Position numbers and translations under genes: made by a program
Source of the DNA: Collinsella sp.
GTDB lineage: Bacteria > Actinomycetota > Coriobacteriia > Coriobacteriales > Coriobacteriaceae
DNA length: 21,913 bases
Assembly (NCBI GenBank): GCA_019414545.1
Contig: DXLV01000008.1
Location: forward strand, 5,655-27,567
Direction: 5' to 3'
Shown: positions 7,996-15,593 of the stretch, one piece after another
How positions within the stretch are numbered: the first letter of the stretch is position 1
How the letters are laid out: every line of letters starts with the position of its first letter
Notes under the pieces: generated by a model
Seen by the model: the letters and a program-made list of their open reading frames with translations, nothing else
Databases searched by the model: none
What the model was told of the DNA's origin: nothing

Positions 7996-8325
7996 ATGTT
8001 GCCAGTCATCATTGCCCCCGTAATTGGTGTATGGGGCATCCAGTATTTCCTCAACAAGAAGTGGCTCTGGGGCATTGGGTGCATAGCGATAACATTAATA
8101 TGCTATTTCCTTAGCCTCATTGTCAAAGCATGCTGGCCGAGCGCCATCTCTTTTGGAATTGCTCTTCTCAGCTCGGTCCAGCTATATGGAAGCAAAAAGG
8201 GTTTGTCCTTCTTTAATGCCCTGATATCGGCTCCGCTACCTCTGCAAATCTACTGGGGAATTATGGCCGTCATCGTTCTCTTTATGCCTCAAATCCCCTT
8301 CAGCGACGTTCCCGGCTTCTCCTAA
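7996..8325 (+). CDS. Small multi-pass membrane protein, possible immunity or export partner
   Basis: 109 residues, unrecognised. Three or four hydrophobic segments are visible (about 1-19, 23-47, 50-65 and 81-99), with short polar links such as NKK and GSKKG, and almost no soluble domain. It starts 9 nt after the stop of the exported protein, so it is surely cotranscribed with it, although the ribosome binding site (AGGA) is weak, suggesting coupling. Small polytopic proteins beside a secreted peptide gene often confer self-protection, but nothing in the sequence proves that here. No clear plus-strand terminator follows. Confidence 0.6.
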   Translation: MLPVIIAPVIGVWGIQYFLNKKWLWGIGCIAITLICYFLSLIVKACWPSAISFGIALLSSVQLYGSKKGLSFFNALISAPLPLQIYWGIMAVIVLFMPQIPFSDVPGFS

Positions 8326-8388
8326 CGCGTCGCCGATTCAACCCCATACAATCCAGTTCACAAAAAGAGTCGGTCGAGCAAATGCTCT

Positions 8389-8423
8389 AAAAAAGAGCTG
8401 GCCGGGCAAAGCCCGACCAGCTC
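8389..8423 (-). terminator. Rho-independent terminator serving the P-type ATPase transcript
   Basis: A stem of about 13 bp with one mismatch (GAGCTGG paired with CCAGCTC, then inner GGGC/GCCC) and an AAA apex is followed on the minus strand by six T residues. It lies about 165 nt after the ATPase stop. On the plus strand no T-run follows, so it does not obviously end the plus-strand cassette. Confidence 0.8.
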
Positions 8424-8482
8424 ACATACTTTCCCTCAGCCCTTTTCATCCGCACGGGAGAAAAGCCAGCAAGGATACCGCA

Positions 8483-8577
8483 GGGCCCGCCCGCCGGGAG
8501 GGGTTTCCTAAGGGCACATCCCGCAGCCGCAAAGCGGCGAGGACGTGCCCGTGGAAACCCCGCAGGCGGTCGGGCCC
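8483..8577. repeat. Long imperfect hairpin (about 95 nt) after the P-type ATPase gene
   Basis: Left arm 8483-8520 and right arm 8541-8577 pair almost throughout: outer GGGCCCG/CGGGCCC, middle GGGGTTTCC/GGAAACCCC, then GGGCAC/GTGCCC, and apex GCCGC-AAA-GCGGC (8526-8538). It is GC-rich, contains no ORF and lies 12 nt after the ATPase stop. It resembles a REP/BIME-like intergenic repeat or a stable 3' UTR structure. Only one copy is seen in the window. Confidence 0.7.
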
Positions 8578-8588
8578 GGACAGGTACG

Positions 8589-11270
8589 TTACTCTTTCTC
8601 CACAGCGCGCATGATCGCCTTGTAGATCTCCATCAGCGGGATGATCAGGAAGGCCAGGCCCAGGGCAGCGACAACGCCCTTGAGCTCAAGCGTCACGGGG
8701 CCAAAGAACATCTCGGCAAGCGTCGGCTGCACGGTTACGATCACCGTCAGCACCAGCGCCAGCGCGGCGGAAGCCCACAGCCACTTGTTCTGCTTCTTCA
8801 TGGTGAACAGCGACGCACGACGGCTGCGCATATTGAAGCAGTGGAAAATCTCAACCATGTTGAGCGTGATGAACGCCATCATCACGCCTTCCTCGTCGGC
8901 ATTGCCGGCGATCATATCGGCGATATGGATGTAGCCCATGTCAAAGTACACGCCCACAAAGAAGCTCGCCAGCACCAGCACGGTGATAATTAGGCCCTGG
9001 ACCACACAGTCCAGACCCATATGTCCGGCAAAGACACCGTCCTTGGCGTTGCGCGGCTTGCGCTTCATGATGTCGCCCTCGGCATCCTCCATGCCCAGCG
9101 CGAGCGCGGGGAAGCAGTCGGTGACCAGGTTCACCCACAGCAGCTGCACCGGCTGGAAGATGGTAAAGCCGATGAGCGTGGCGATAAACACCGAGAACAC
9201 CTCGGCAAGGTTGGCCGAAAGCAGGAACTGGATGACCTTGCGGATGTTGTCGTAGATGCGACGGCCCTCTTCGCAGGCACCGATGATGGTGGCAAAGTTA
9301 TCGTCGGCGAGCACCATGTCGGCGACGTTCTTGGTGACGTCGGTACCAGTAATGCCCATGCCCACGCCGATGTCGGCGCGCTTGATGGACGGGGCGTCGT
9401 TGACGCCGTCGCCCGTCATGGCCACGATCTGGTCGCGCGACTTCCAAGCCTCGACGATGCGTGTCTTGTGCTCGGGTTGGACGCGGGCGTACACGCCGTA
9501 GTCCTCGATGTGCGCGTCGAGCTCCTCGTCGCTCATGCGATCGAGGTCGGCACCGGTGATGGCATGGCTGCGATCGGTGACGATGCCCAGCTGCTTGGCG
9601 ATGGCCACGGCGGTGTCGATGTGGTCGCCCGTGATCATGACGGTGCGGATACCGGCATCGTGCGCCTCGCGGATGGCGTCGGCGACCTCGGGGCGGACAG
9701 GGTCAATCATGCCGGACAGGCCGCAGAAGACCAGGTCGTGCTCGAGCGCAGCGGGGCTGCAGTCGCTCGGGACCTCGGTGTAGGTGCGGCTTGCCAGCGC
9801 CAGCACGCGCAGAGCCTCGTCGGCCATGGCCTTGTTGGCGGCCACGAGCTCGGCGCGACGCTCCTCGGTCAGCGGGACGACCTTTTCGCCCTCGTAGATA
9901 TGGGTGCACAGGCCGATCACCACGTCGGGCGCGCCCTTGGTGTACTGCTCGTACTCGCCATCCAGGGTCTCGACGACCACGGACATCATCTTGCGGCCCG
10001 AGTCGAACGGGGCCTCGCCCACGCGCGGATGCTCGGCAGTCAGGCCAGTGAGGCCCGCCTTGCCGGCGTCGTTGACGAGCGCGCACTCAGTCGGCTCGCC
10101 CACGGCCTCGCCCAGCTCCTCGTCCCACTGAGCATCGGAGCACAGCGCCATGCCGGCCAGGAACTTCTCCTTGGGCGCAGCGAGCTCGTGCTTGACGACG
10201 GTCATCTTGTTTTGGGTAAGGGTACCGGTCTTGTCGGAGCAGATGGTCTGCGTGCAGCCGAGAGTCTCGACGGCAGAGAGCTTGCGGATGATTGCCTGGC
10301 GCTTAGCCATCTTGGTCACGCCAAGCGATAGCACGATGGTCACGACGGCGACCAGGCCCTCGGGGATGGCAGCGACGGCGAGCGAGACGGCGACCATAAA
10401 GGTATCGAGCAGGGCGGTCGGGTCGGTAAGAACGTTGCCCACGCCGTGGCGGATGATATCAACGCCAAAGATGACGACGCAGATGACGATAACCATAATG
10501 GTAAGGATGCGGCTGAGCTCGGCGAGCTTCACTTGCAACGGCGTGAGCTCTTCCTTGGCCTCGGCCAGGGCGCCGGCGATCTTGCCCATCTCGGTGTTCA
10601 TGCCGGTGCCGACCACGACGGCGCGACCACGGCCGTACACGACGGTGGAGCCCATATAGCACATGTTCTTACGGTCGCCGAGCGGCACGTCATCGGTGCC
10701 CGCGGCAAGCTCGATCACGTTGGCGTGCTTCTCTACGGGCACGGACTCGCCGGTGAGCGCGGCCTCTTCGATCTTCATCGTGGCGCTCTCGAGCACGCGG
10801 CAGTCGGCCGGGACGGAGTCGCCCGCCTCGAGCATGATCACGTCGCCGGGCACGAGCTCGGCGCTCGGCAGGTGCACGAGCTTGCCGTCGCGCAGCACCT
10901 TGGACTGCGCCGCACTCATCTCCTGCAGGGCCTCGAGGGCCTCCTCGCTCTTGGCTTCCTGGACCACGCCCAGCACCGAGTTGACGATAACGACGAACAT
11001 GATGATGGCGACATCGGCAAAGTCCGCCTCGCCCTTGACCATGCCCGTGAGCGCACTGATGACGGCGGCAACGATCAGCATGATGACCATGGGGTCGGCC
11101 ATCTGCTCAAAGAAACGCTTCCACAGCGGCGTCTTCTCGGCTTCCTCGAGCTTGTTAGGGCCTGTCTTGGCGAGGCGCGAAGACGCCTCGTCGTTGCTCA
11201 GGCCGAGGTTCTCATCGACACCTTGGTCGCTGAGCACCTCCGCCGCGGCGGACAGGTATTCCTTTTGCAT
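8589..11270 (-). CDS. Calcium-transporting P-type ATPase (P2 family, PMCA/SERCA-like)
   Basis: An 893-residue membrane pump that likely exports Ca2+ using ATP. The actuator motif TGES is at 173-176. M4 has AIPEGL (301-306). The phosphorylation motif DKTGTLT has catalytic D346. Hinge TGDGVNDAPS and the P-domain motif TGDH follow. M5 has SANLAEV and M6 has NLVTDCFPALALG, which place the Asn, Glu and Asp ligands of SERCA/PMCA-type Ca2+ sites. About ten membrane segments are expected. The start codon follows AGGAGGGG at nine bases. That site lies inside a strong 5' UTR hairpin (11281-11334). Mn2+ or other divalent cations are alternatives, but the ligand pattern favours Ca2+. Confidence 0.93.
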   Translation of the reverse strand: MQKEYLSAAAEVLSDQGVDENLGLSNDEASSRLAKTGPNKLEEAEKTPLWKRFFEQMADPMVIMLIVAAVISALTGMVKGEADFADVAIIMFVVIVNSVLGVVQEAKSEEALEALQEMSAAQSKVLRDGKLVHLPSAELVPGDVIMLEAGDSVPADCRVLESATMKIEEAALTGESVPVEKHANVIELAAGTDDVPLGDRKNMCYMGSTVVYGRGRAVVVGTGMNTEMGKIAGALAEAKEELTPLQVKLAELSRILTIMVIVICVVIFGVDIIRHGVGNVLTDPTALLDTFMVAVSLAVAAIPEGLVAVVTIVLSLGVTKMAKRQAIIRKLSAVETLGCTQTICSDKTGTLTQNKMTVVKHELAAPKEKFLAGMALCSDAQWDEELGEAVGEPTECALVNDAGKAGLTGLTAEHPRVGEAPFDSGRKMMSVVVETLDGEYEQYTKGAPDVVIGLCTHIYEGEKVVPLTEERRAELVAANKAMADEALRVLALASRTYTEVPSDCSPAALEHDLVFCGLSGMIDPVRPEVADAIREAHDAGIRTVMITGDHIDTAVAIAKQLGIVTDRSHAITGADLDRMSDEELDAHIEDYGVYARVQPEHKTRIVEAWKSRDQIVAMTGDGVNDAPSIKRADIGVGMGITGTDVTKNVADMVLADDNFATIIGACEEGRRIYDNIRKVIQFLLSANLAEVFSVFIATLIGFTIFQPVQLLWVNLVTDCFPALALGMEDAEGDIMKRKPRNAKDGVFAGHMGLDCVVQGLIITVLVLASFFVGVYFDMGYIHIADMIAGNADEEGVMMAFITLNMVEIFHCFNMRSRRASLFTMKKQNKWLWASAALALVLTVIVTVQPTLAEMFFGPVTLELKGVVAALGLAFLIIPLMEIYKAIMRAVEKE

Positions 11271-11277
11271 ATAGAGT

Positions 11278-11334
11278 CCCCTCCTGGGATTCGGGCCACT
11301 CAGCAGATTGATGCCCGATCATAATTCCCAGGAG
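11278..11334 (-). promoter_or_regulatory. 5' UTR hairpin that hides the ribosome binding site of the P-type ATPase
   Basis: On the minus strand CTCCTGGGA (11334-11326) pairs with TCCCAGGAG (11289-11281), and inside it TCGGGC (11318-11313) pairs with GCCCGA (11296-11291) around a 16-nt loop. The right outer arm overlaps the AGGAGGGG ribosome binding site (11278-11285). A 15-bp stem with a single 7-nt bulge and one unpaired base should block translation unless opened. Confidence 0.6.
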
Positions 11335-11355
11335 AAGGGCAAGGGCTCATCAAGG

Positions 11356-11420
11356 CTGCCGTGCTGAGCGGCAGTTGATAGTGGAGCTATGGTACCCCAA
11401 AGCGACGCGTCTAGCCAAAA
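11356..11420 (-). promoter_or_regulatory. candidate promoter and upstream leader hairpin of the P-type ATPase
   Basis: On the minus strand TTGGCT, an 18-nt gap and TACCAT (11394-11389) make a moderate promoter match, which would give a leader of about 110 nt. Just downstream a 6-bp hairpin CTGCCG-N7-CGGCAG (11374-11356) precedes the ribosome-site hairpin. Hexamers read by eye; weak evidence. Confidence 0.3.
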
Positions 11421-11712
11421 CAATCGGTTTGGAAATATGGTCCGCACGCAACGGTGCAGACCGTGTGATGCTCAACATTGGTAAAACGTTTTTTCTTCGG
11501 CACATCGCCAAACTGACATATCTCCCAGATAGCAGCGGTTGGAGTGGTTGGTAAAGATTTTTCATATACCGTTTTTCCCGCAAAAAATGAACTTCCATTT
11601 CGGCATACGGTCGATTTTTTGGGGTATTCGGTCGGCATTTCGTTATAATCATCTCGGTTTTATTTCTTATGGTTTATCTATCAGCGCAAGACGATGTCAG
11701 ATGGAGGTCTGA
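11421..11712 (+). promoter_or_regulatory. AT-rich pyk upstream region with a TATAAT -10
   Basis: There is no gene here that I accept; ORFs in this stretch lack ribosome sites. A consensus TATAAT lies at 11644-11649, but I find no good -35. Upstream A/T tracts at 11558-11562, 11572-11576, 11582-11587 and 11615-11620 are spaced close to helical turns, which may bend the DNA and strengthen the promoter. The pyk leader is about 57 nt, with GGAGG six bases before the ATG. Confidence 0.5.
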
Positions 11713-13173
11713 ATGTACAAGCGCACTAAGATTGTATGCACCATGGGTCCCGCCTGCGATAGCGACGAGACCATCCGCGAGATGATCAAGGCGGGCATGA
11801 ACGTCGCCCGTTTTAACTTCTCGCACGGCTCCTACGACGAGCACCACGGTCGCATCGAGCGCGTCCGCCGTATTTCCAAGGAGCTCGGTCTGCCTGTCGG
11901 CATCCTGCTCGACACCAAGGGCCCCGAGGTCCGCACCGGCCTTCTGGTCGACGGCAAGAAGGTTGCCGTCAAGACCGGCGATAAGATCGTCGTCACCGCT
12001 CAGCCCACGTCCGAGGATTTCCACGGCACCGCTGAGCACATCTCCCTCGACTACCTGGCTCTGCCTTCCGAGGTCGAGAAGGGCTCCCTCATCCTGATCG
12101 ATGACGGCCTGGTTGCCCTCGAGGTCGAGTCCGTCAGCGGCCAGGACATGACCTGCGTCGTTAAGAACGACGGCCTGATCGGCGAGCGCAAGGGCGTCAA
12201 CATGCCCAACGTCAACATCTCGCTGCCCGCCATCACCGAGCGCGATCGTCAGGACATCCTCTTTGGCCTGACCGAGAACATCGACTACATCGCCGCTTCC
12301 TTCATCCGTGACGGCGAGTCCGTCCGCGGCATCCGCAAGCTTTGCCGCGAGAACGGTGGCGAGCACGTGACGATCTTCCCGAAGATCGAGTGCGCCCTGG
12401 GCGTCGAGAACTTCGACGAGATCCTCGAGGCTTCCGACGGCATCATGGTCGCCCGTGGCGACCTGGGTATCGAGATCAAGCCCGAGCTCGTTCCGCACAT
12501 CCAGAAGGAGATCATCGCCAAGTGCAACGCGGCCTACAAGCCCGTTATCACCGCTACGCAGATGCTCGACTCCATGCAGCAGAACCCGCGCCCGACGCGC
12601 GCCGAGGTTGCCGACGTTGCTAACGCCATCTACGACGGCACCGACGCCGTTATGCTCTCTGGCGAGTCCGCTGCCGGTAAGTACCCGGTCGAGGCCGTTA
12701 AGATGCAGGCCAGCATTGCTCTCGAGACCGAGAAGTACCTCCCGGCCCACGCTCCGCTCGAGGTTCCGGCCGACGCTCACGGCACCCGCGTCGTCAACAA
12801 CGTTGTGGGTATGTCCGCTGTGAACATGGCCACCACCGTTGGCGCCAAGTGCATCACCGTGCCGACGACCACCGGTCGTACCGCACGCCTGATCTCGCAC
12901 TTCCGTCCCAACATGCCGATCTGCGCGTTCTCCCGCCACGAGTGGGCCGTCCAGCAGATGATCATGTACTGGGGCGTTATCCCGCACCAGGCCGAGATTA
13001 CCCAGGGCACCGTCAACGGCACGATCGTCAAGGCGATCGAGACCGCTAAGGAGCTCGGCTACGTCGAGGCCGGCGATCTGACCGTCGCTACCGCCGGCGA
13101 TCCCCGCATGAGTGTTCAGCTCGAGGACAAGGTCTCCTCGACCAACGTCGCTTACGTCGCTCAGGTGCGCTAA
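11713..13173 (+). CDS. pyk: Pyruvate kinase
   Basis: A 486-residue cytoplasmic glycolytic enzyme that turns phosphoenolpyruvate and ADP into pyruvate and ATP. The N-terminal barrel opens with TKIVCTMGPA and carries NFSHG and the DTKGPEVRTG segment that leads into the B domain (about 70-170). Active-site elements KIECALGVENFDEIL and MVARGDLG follow, then ATQMLDSM and MLSGESAAGKYPVEAV. The C-terminal allosteric domain spans about 350-486. No extra PEP-utiliser domain is attached, so the length is standard. The start follows TGGAGG. Codon use is strongly biased toward C-ending codons, as expected of a highly expressed gene. It is monocistronic, with its own terminator. Confidence 0.97.
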   Translation: MYKRTKIVCTMGPACDSDETIREMIKAGMNVARFNFSHGSYDEHHGRIERVRRISKELGLPVGILLDTKGPEVRTGLLVDGKKVAVKTGDKIVVTAQPTSEDFHGTAEHISLDYLALPSEVEKGSLILIDDGLVALEVESVSGQDMTCVVKNDGLIGERKGVNMPNVNISLPAITERDRQDILFGLTENIDYIAASFIRDGESVRGIRKLCRENGGEHVTIFPKIECALGVENFDEILEASDGIMVARGDLGIEIKPELVPHIQKEIIAKCNAAYKPVITATQMLDSMQQNPRPTRAEVADVANAIYDGTDAVMLSGESAAGKYPVEAVKMQASIALETEKYLPAHAPLEVPADAHGTRVVNNVVGMSAVNMATTVGAKCITVPTTTGRTARLISHFRPNMPICAFSRHEWAVQQMIMYWGVIPHQAEITQGTVNGTIVKAIETAKELGYVEAGDLTVATAGDPRMSVQLEDKVSSTNVAYVAQVR

Positions 13174-13201
13174 ATCGCACTTGCAAGCATGCTTGCATTG
13201 C

Positions 13202-13239
13202 AAAGGGCCCGGAAGGCTTCGCCTTCCGGGCCCTTTTTC
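13202..13239 (+). terminator. Rho-independent terminator of pyk
   Basis: A perfect 16-bp stem (AAAGGGCCCGGAAGGC with its complement) around a TTC loop is followed by a T-run. It begins 28 nt after the pyk stop. Because the stem is flanked by A on the left and T on the right it could also act on the other strand. Confidence 0.95.
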
Positions 13240-13416
13240 TGTGCCAATGTCGGCGCACGGCAAAACACGCACTCATTTCTTTACCAAAAGCGCGAAATCC
13301 ACCCTTCGAGGCCCAAAAAATAAAGTCCCAAGCGCTAAAAGTGTTCGCCCGGTGGCAAACCCACACCTTAACCGACGCTGATAAATCGTTTTAGCAAGAG
13401 CCAGATCGACCTAGTT
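13240..13416. other. intergenic stretch without a recognisable feature
   Basis: Between the pyk terminator and the inverted repeat of the next gene I see no ORF with a ribosome site, no tRNA-like fold and no clear repeat. Confidence 0.5.
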
Positions 13417-13544
13417 TTCGGAAGTATGCGGCAAATTCTGAGACCTTCGAACACACCCCGTTTTTTTACAACAAAATGCCTGATAAACTAGCCTCAAAAG
13501 CCAGGTCTGCTCACAGGGTTCAGATTTTGCCGCATACTTCCGAA
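13417..13544. repeat. 25-bp inverted repeat bracketing the promoter region of the nuclease-like gene
   Basis: The 25 bases at 13417-13441 (starting TTCGGAAGTATGCGGCAAA) recur in inverted orientation at 13520-13544 with one mismatch, 78 nt apart. Flanking bases match partly as well. The spacer is AT-rich, with a T7 run and TGATAAACT, a plausible promoter. The right copy ends about 51 nt before the ATG. Confidence 0.85.
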
Positions 13545-13595
13545 TTGACGCTGGCATCGCACGGTCCAAAAGCACATTTCGATCTGGAGGACGTC

Positions 13596-14669
13596 ATGGA
13601 CCTGACGCTCTGCGGTCAATCCGCTTTTTACTATTACCGTATCCCGCCGCAGGTATTAGGCCTTTACCCCGCCATTAGCCTTGGCAATATAGATCGCAGA
13701 TGTTGCGGCCTCGGAAGTCATGCAGTTGTAAAAGACCTGCTTCACGCACCGCTTCACAGGCTTGTATTCACTCGGGCACAATCGGGGTCGCGAAGCCTCT
13801 TTAAATCGCACCTCCTGACCCAAGAGCCGCCTCCTGGGTCGTTTAGGCAGACTGAACATGGATTTGATGTCACTTCACCGGAATTCACGCTGCTCAGCCT
13901 TGCTACGCAGGTCTCCCGCAACCAGCTACTCATGGCTTGCTACGAGATGTGCAGCTCATTTGCAGTGTTTACGCCCTGCGAACGTACGCAACAGCAACTT
14001 GATGAGGCAATATCTCTTAAGTTCATTCCGCCCGACTGTGGTTGGAAGCGTATTGTCGACACCAAGGGCAATGACACCAACTTGTGGAAACGCGCGCCGC
14101 TCCTCAGCGCGGCGGATATCGCCGCGTTCGCCAAGCAGGCCGCAGGCCTGCGCGGTGTTAAGCAGCTCCGCTGGGCCGCCGAACGCATGGCAGGGCAGAC
14201 CGCCTCGCCCTTCGAGGTCCAGACGTCCATGCTCGTCTCACTCCCCCGCGACGAAGGCGGTCTGGGTATAGGCATCACCAATAACGCACGCATCCCGCTC
14301 AGCGAAGCCGCACGTTCGCTGTATGACAAAACCTGCTGTTATGCCGATATCCTCATCGAAAGTGTCACCGACAGCATGGGCGTCATTCTGGAATGCCAAG
14401 GCCGCTCCGCTCATGACAGCGAAGCTGCGAGTCTCTCCGATGCCGAGCGCACTACCGCACTCACAAGCATGGGCTACGACGTCATCCAAATTACCTATGG
14501 CCAGATCAAGGACAAAAGGAGCTTTGGCAACCTTGCCGAACTCATCCATAAAAAGGCCGGGCTTCCCTACACCCCAAAGATCAAACAGGAGTGCGACGCC
14601 GAAGATGCTCTGCGGCAAGAACTGCTTGTCGATTGGGATGACCTATTCGCTGCCAGGCAGGCCAGCTAG
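13596..14669 (+). CDS. Orphan protein with a DUF559/Vsr-like (PD-(D/E)XK) C-terminal domain
   Basis: 357 residues from ATG 13596, which has CTGGAGG five bases upstream; the in-frame ATG at 13476 lies inside the inverted-repeat region and is rejected. The N-terminal half starts MDLTLCGQSAFYYYRIPPQV and has a winged-helix-free, unassigned region with several cysteines. The C-terminal part (about 200-330) follows the AbiEi/DUF559 layout: SPFE with E207, a Leu-Pro-Gly region and NN, then YADILIE with D251, then ECQGRSAH with E266 and Q268, then an Arg/Glu helix and a GYDVIQIT strand. This suggests an endonuclease fold of the Vsr type. The Q in place of Lys or Asp makes activity uncertain. It is monocistronic and converges on the next gene; their TAG stops overlap. 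Confidence 0.6.
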   Translation: MDLTLCGQSAFYYYRIPPQVLGLYPAISLGNIDRRCCGLGSHAVVKDLLHAPLHRLVFTRAQSGSRSLFKSHLLTQEPPPGSFRQTEHGFDVTSPEFTLLSLATQVSRNQLLMACYEMCSSFAVFTPCERTQQQLDEAISLKFIPPDCGWKRIVDTKGNDTNLWKRAPLLSAADIAAFAKQAAGLRGVKQLRWAAERMAGQTASPFEVQTSMLVSLPRDEGGLGIGITNNARIPLSEAARSLYDKTCCYADILIESVTDSMGVILECQGRSAHDSEAASLSDAERTTALTSMGYDVIQITYGQIKDKRSFGNLAELIHKKAGLPYTPKIKQECDAEDALRQELLVDWDDLFAARQAS

Positions 14670-15514
14670 CAGCTAGCGATCAGAGGCAGCGCGGGCGCGC
14701 TGGGCAATGCGACGCGGGCGGCAAAACCTGCCTCGGTTAACTCGACGACCTCGGTAAACGTTGCGTCAAAGAACGCTTCGGTCAGCAGGCGGTACGGCGG
14801 GTGATCCGGCTCGCCGGGGTTTTCGCGCACAATCTCGTGCATGACGCCAATGGTTTTGAGCACATACTCTTGCGGGATCGAATACTGGCCAAACTGGGCC
14901 GCCGCGGTATAGAGACGATCGGTCGCACGCGGGATGGAAACGATGCCGAGGGTTTTGCCAAACCAGTCAAAGTCGCCCTGCTTCTTGATGCGGAACTCCT
15001 CACACGGCTTGCCGCCATGCGCCTCGAGGTACTGGTTTACGTGGGTGTTCCACACGGTGTCGGCCACCAGATGCGACCAAACACCCAACGTCAAATCGAG
15101 TAACGACTGTGCCACGTTCTCGGGCGCGAGCGAAAGCTCGTCAGCAGCGGGACCAGCGATCGGCTCCGCATCCCTATATCGCTGCGGATAATGCACCCGA
15201 TTGAGTCGCTCGCGTTCCTCGACAATCGACGTCGCCGCAGCCGGCGCACCTATCGGCATGCCCTTGAGCAGCGGCGCCACATAAGTGTCCCAAAACTCCT
15301 GCTCACGCGGCTTGGGGATAGGCTCGGGCTTGGCAAAATGCGTAATACGATACGGGATGGGATCGGCAATGCCGGGAACCATATAGCCCACAAAAATGTC
15401 CGGAACCACGCTGCCAAACAAAAAGGCATTGCGGTCGCGCACTTTATCGGCAAGCGTGCCAGCACGCGCCAGCAGTCGTTCCGTCTGAGCGATATGAATA
15501 TTCCAACTTGGCAT
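14666..15514 (-). CDS. Zinc-dependent phospholipase C family protein
   Basis: 282 residues from ATG 15514, behind GGGGG and near an extended -10. It opens PSWNIHIAQTERLL with H7, then FLFGSVVPDIFVGYMV with D39, then ITHF with H59, and later WSHLVADTVWNTHVNQYLE with H148, D152 and H158. This spread of His and Asp is the metal-ligand pattern of the zinc-dependent phospholipase C/D group (PF00882-like). It has no signal peptide, so unlike secreted toxins it probably works in the cytoplasm; the substrate is unknown. A longer reading to 15682 would overlap the transporter ATPase gene and has no support. Confidence 0.8.
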   Translation of the reverse strand: MPSWNIHIAQTERLLARAGTLADKVRDRNAFLFGSVVPDIFVGYMVPGIADPIPYRITHFAKPEPIPKPREQEFWDTYVAPLLKGMPIGAPAAATSIVEERERLNRVHYPQRYRDAEPIAGPAADELSLAPENVAQSLLDLTLGVWSHLVADTVWNTHVNQYLEAHGGKPCEEFRIKKQGDFDWFGKTLGIVSIPRATDRLYTAAAQFGQYSIPQEYVLKTIGVMHEIVRENPGEPDHPPYRLLTEAFFDATFTEVVELTEAGFAARVALPSAPALPLIASC

Positions 15515-15539
15515 AGCCACCCCCGTAAAAACCCGGATA

Positions 15540-15548
15540 ACTATACCA
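15540..15548 (-). promoter_or_regulatory. extended -10 promoter of the phospholipase-like gene
   Basis: TGGTATAGT on the minus strand is an extended -10 (TGn plus five of six TATAAT matches) 25 nt before the ATG. No good -35 is seen, as is allowed for extended -10 promoters. Confidence 0.5.
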
Positions 15549-15593
15549 TTCACAGCGGGCCACGCACGCAGCCGCACCCCTACTATCCGGCAA

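Noticed and set aside
9021..10331. 436-codon open frame antisense to the P-type ATPase
   Set aside because: Same composition artefact (His/Asp/Val/Ala-rich), with no start signal; the opposite strand encodes a fully conserved pump.
11278..11400. Known Mn2+ (yybP-ykoY) or Mg2+ (M-box) riboswitch before the pump
   Set aside because: The conserved core sequences of these classes could not be recognised by eye; only the ribosome-site hairpin is supported.
11350..11652. 100-codon minus-strand frame between the ATPase and pyk
   Set aside because: No ribosome binding site, crosses the likely promoters of both neighbours, and shows no family resemblance.
11674..13272. 532-codon open frame antisense to pyk
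   Set aside because: It mirrors the third-position GC bias of pyk, has no ribosome site or recognisable domain, and reads as repetitive low-complexity Asp/Leu/Val-rich sequence.
13476..13595. 40-residue N-terminal extension of the nuclease-like protein
   Set aside because: It lies over the inverted repeat and promoter spacer and has no ribosome site, while ATG 13596 has a strong one.
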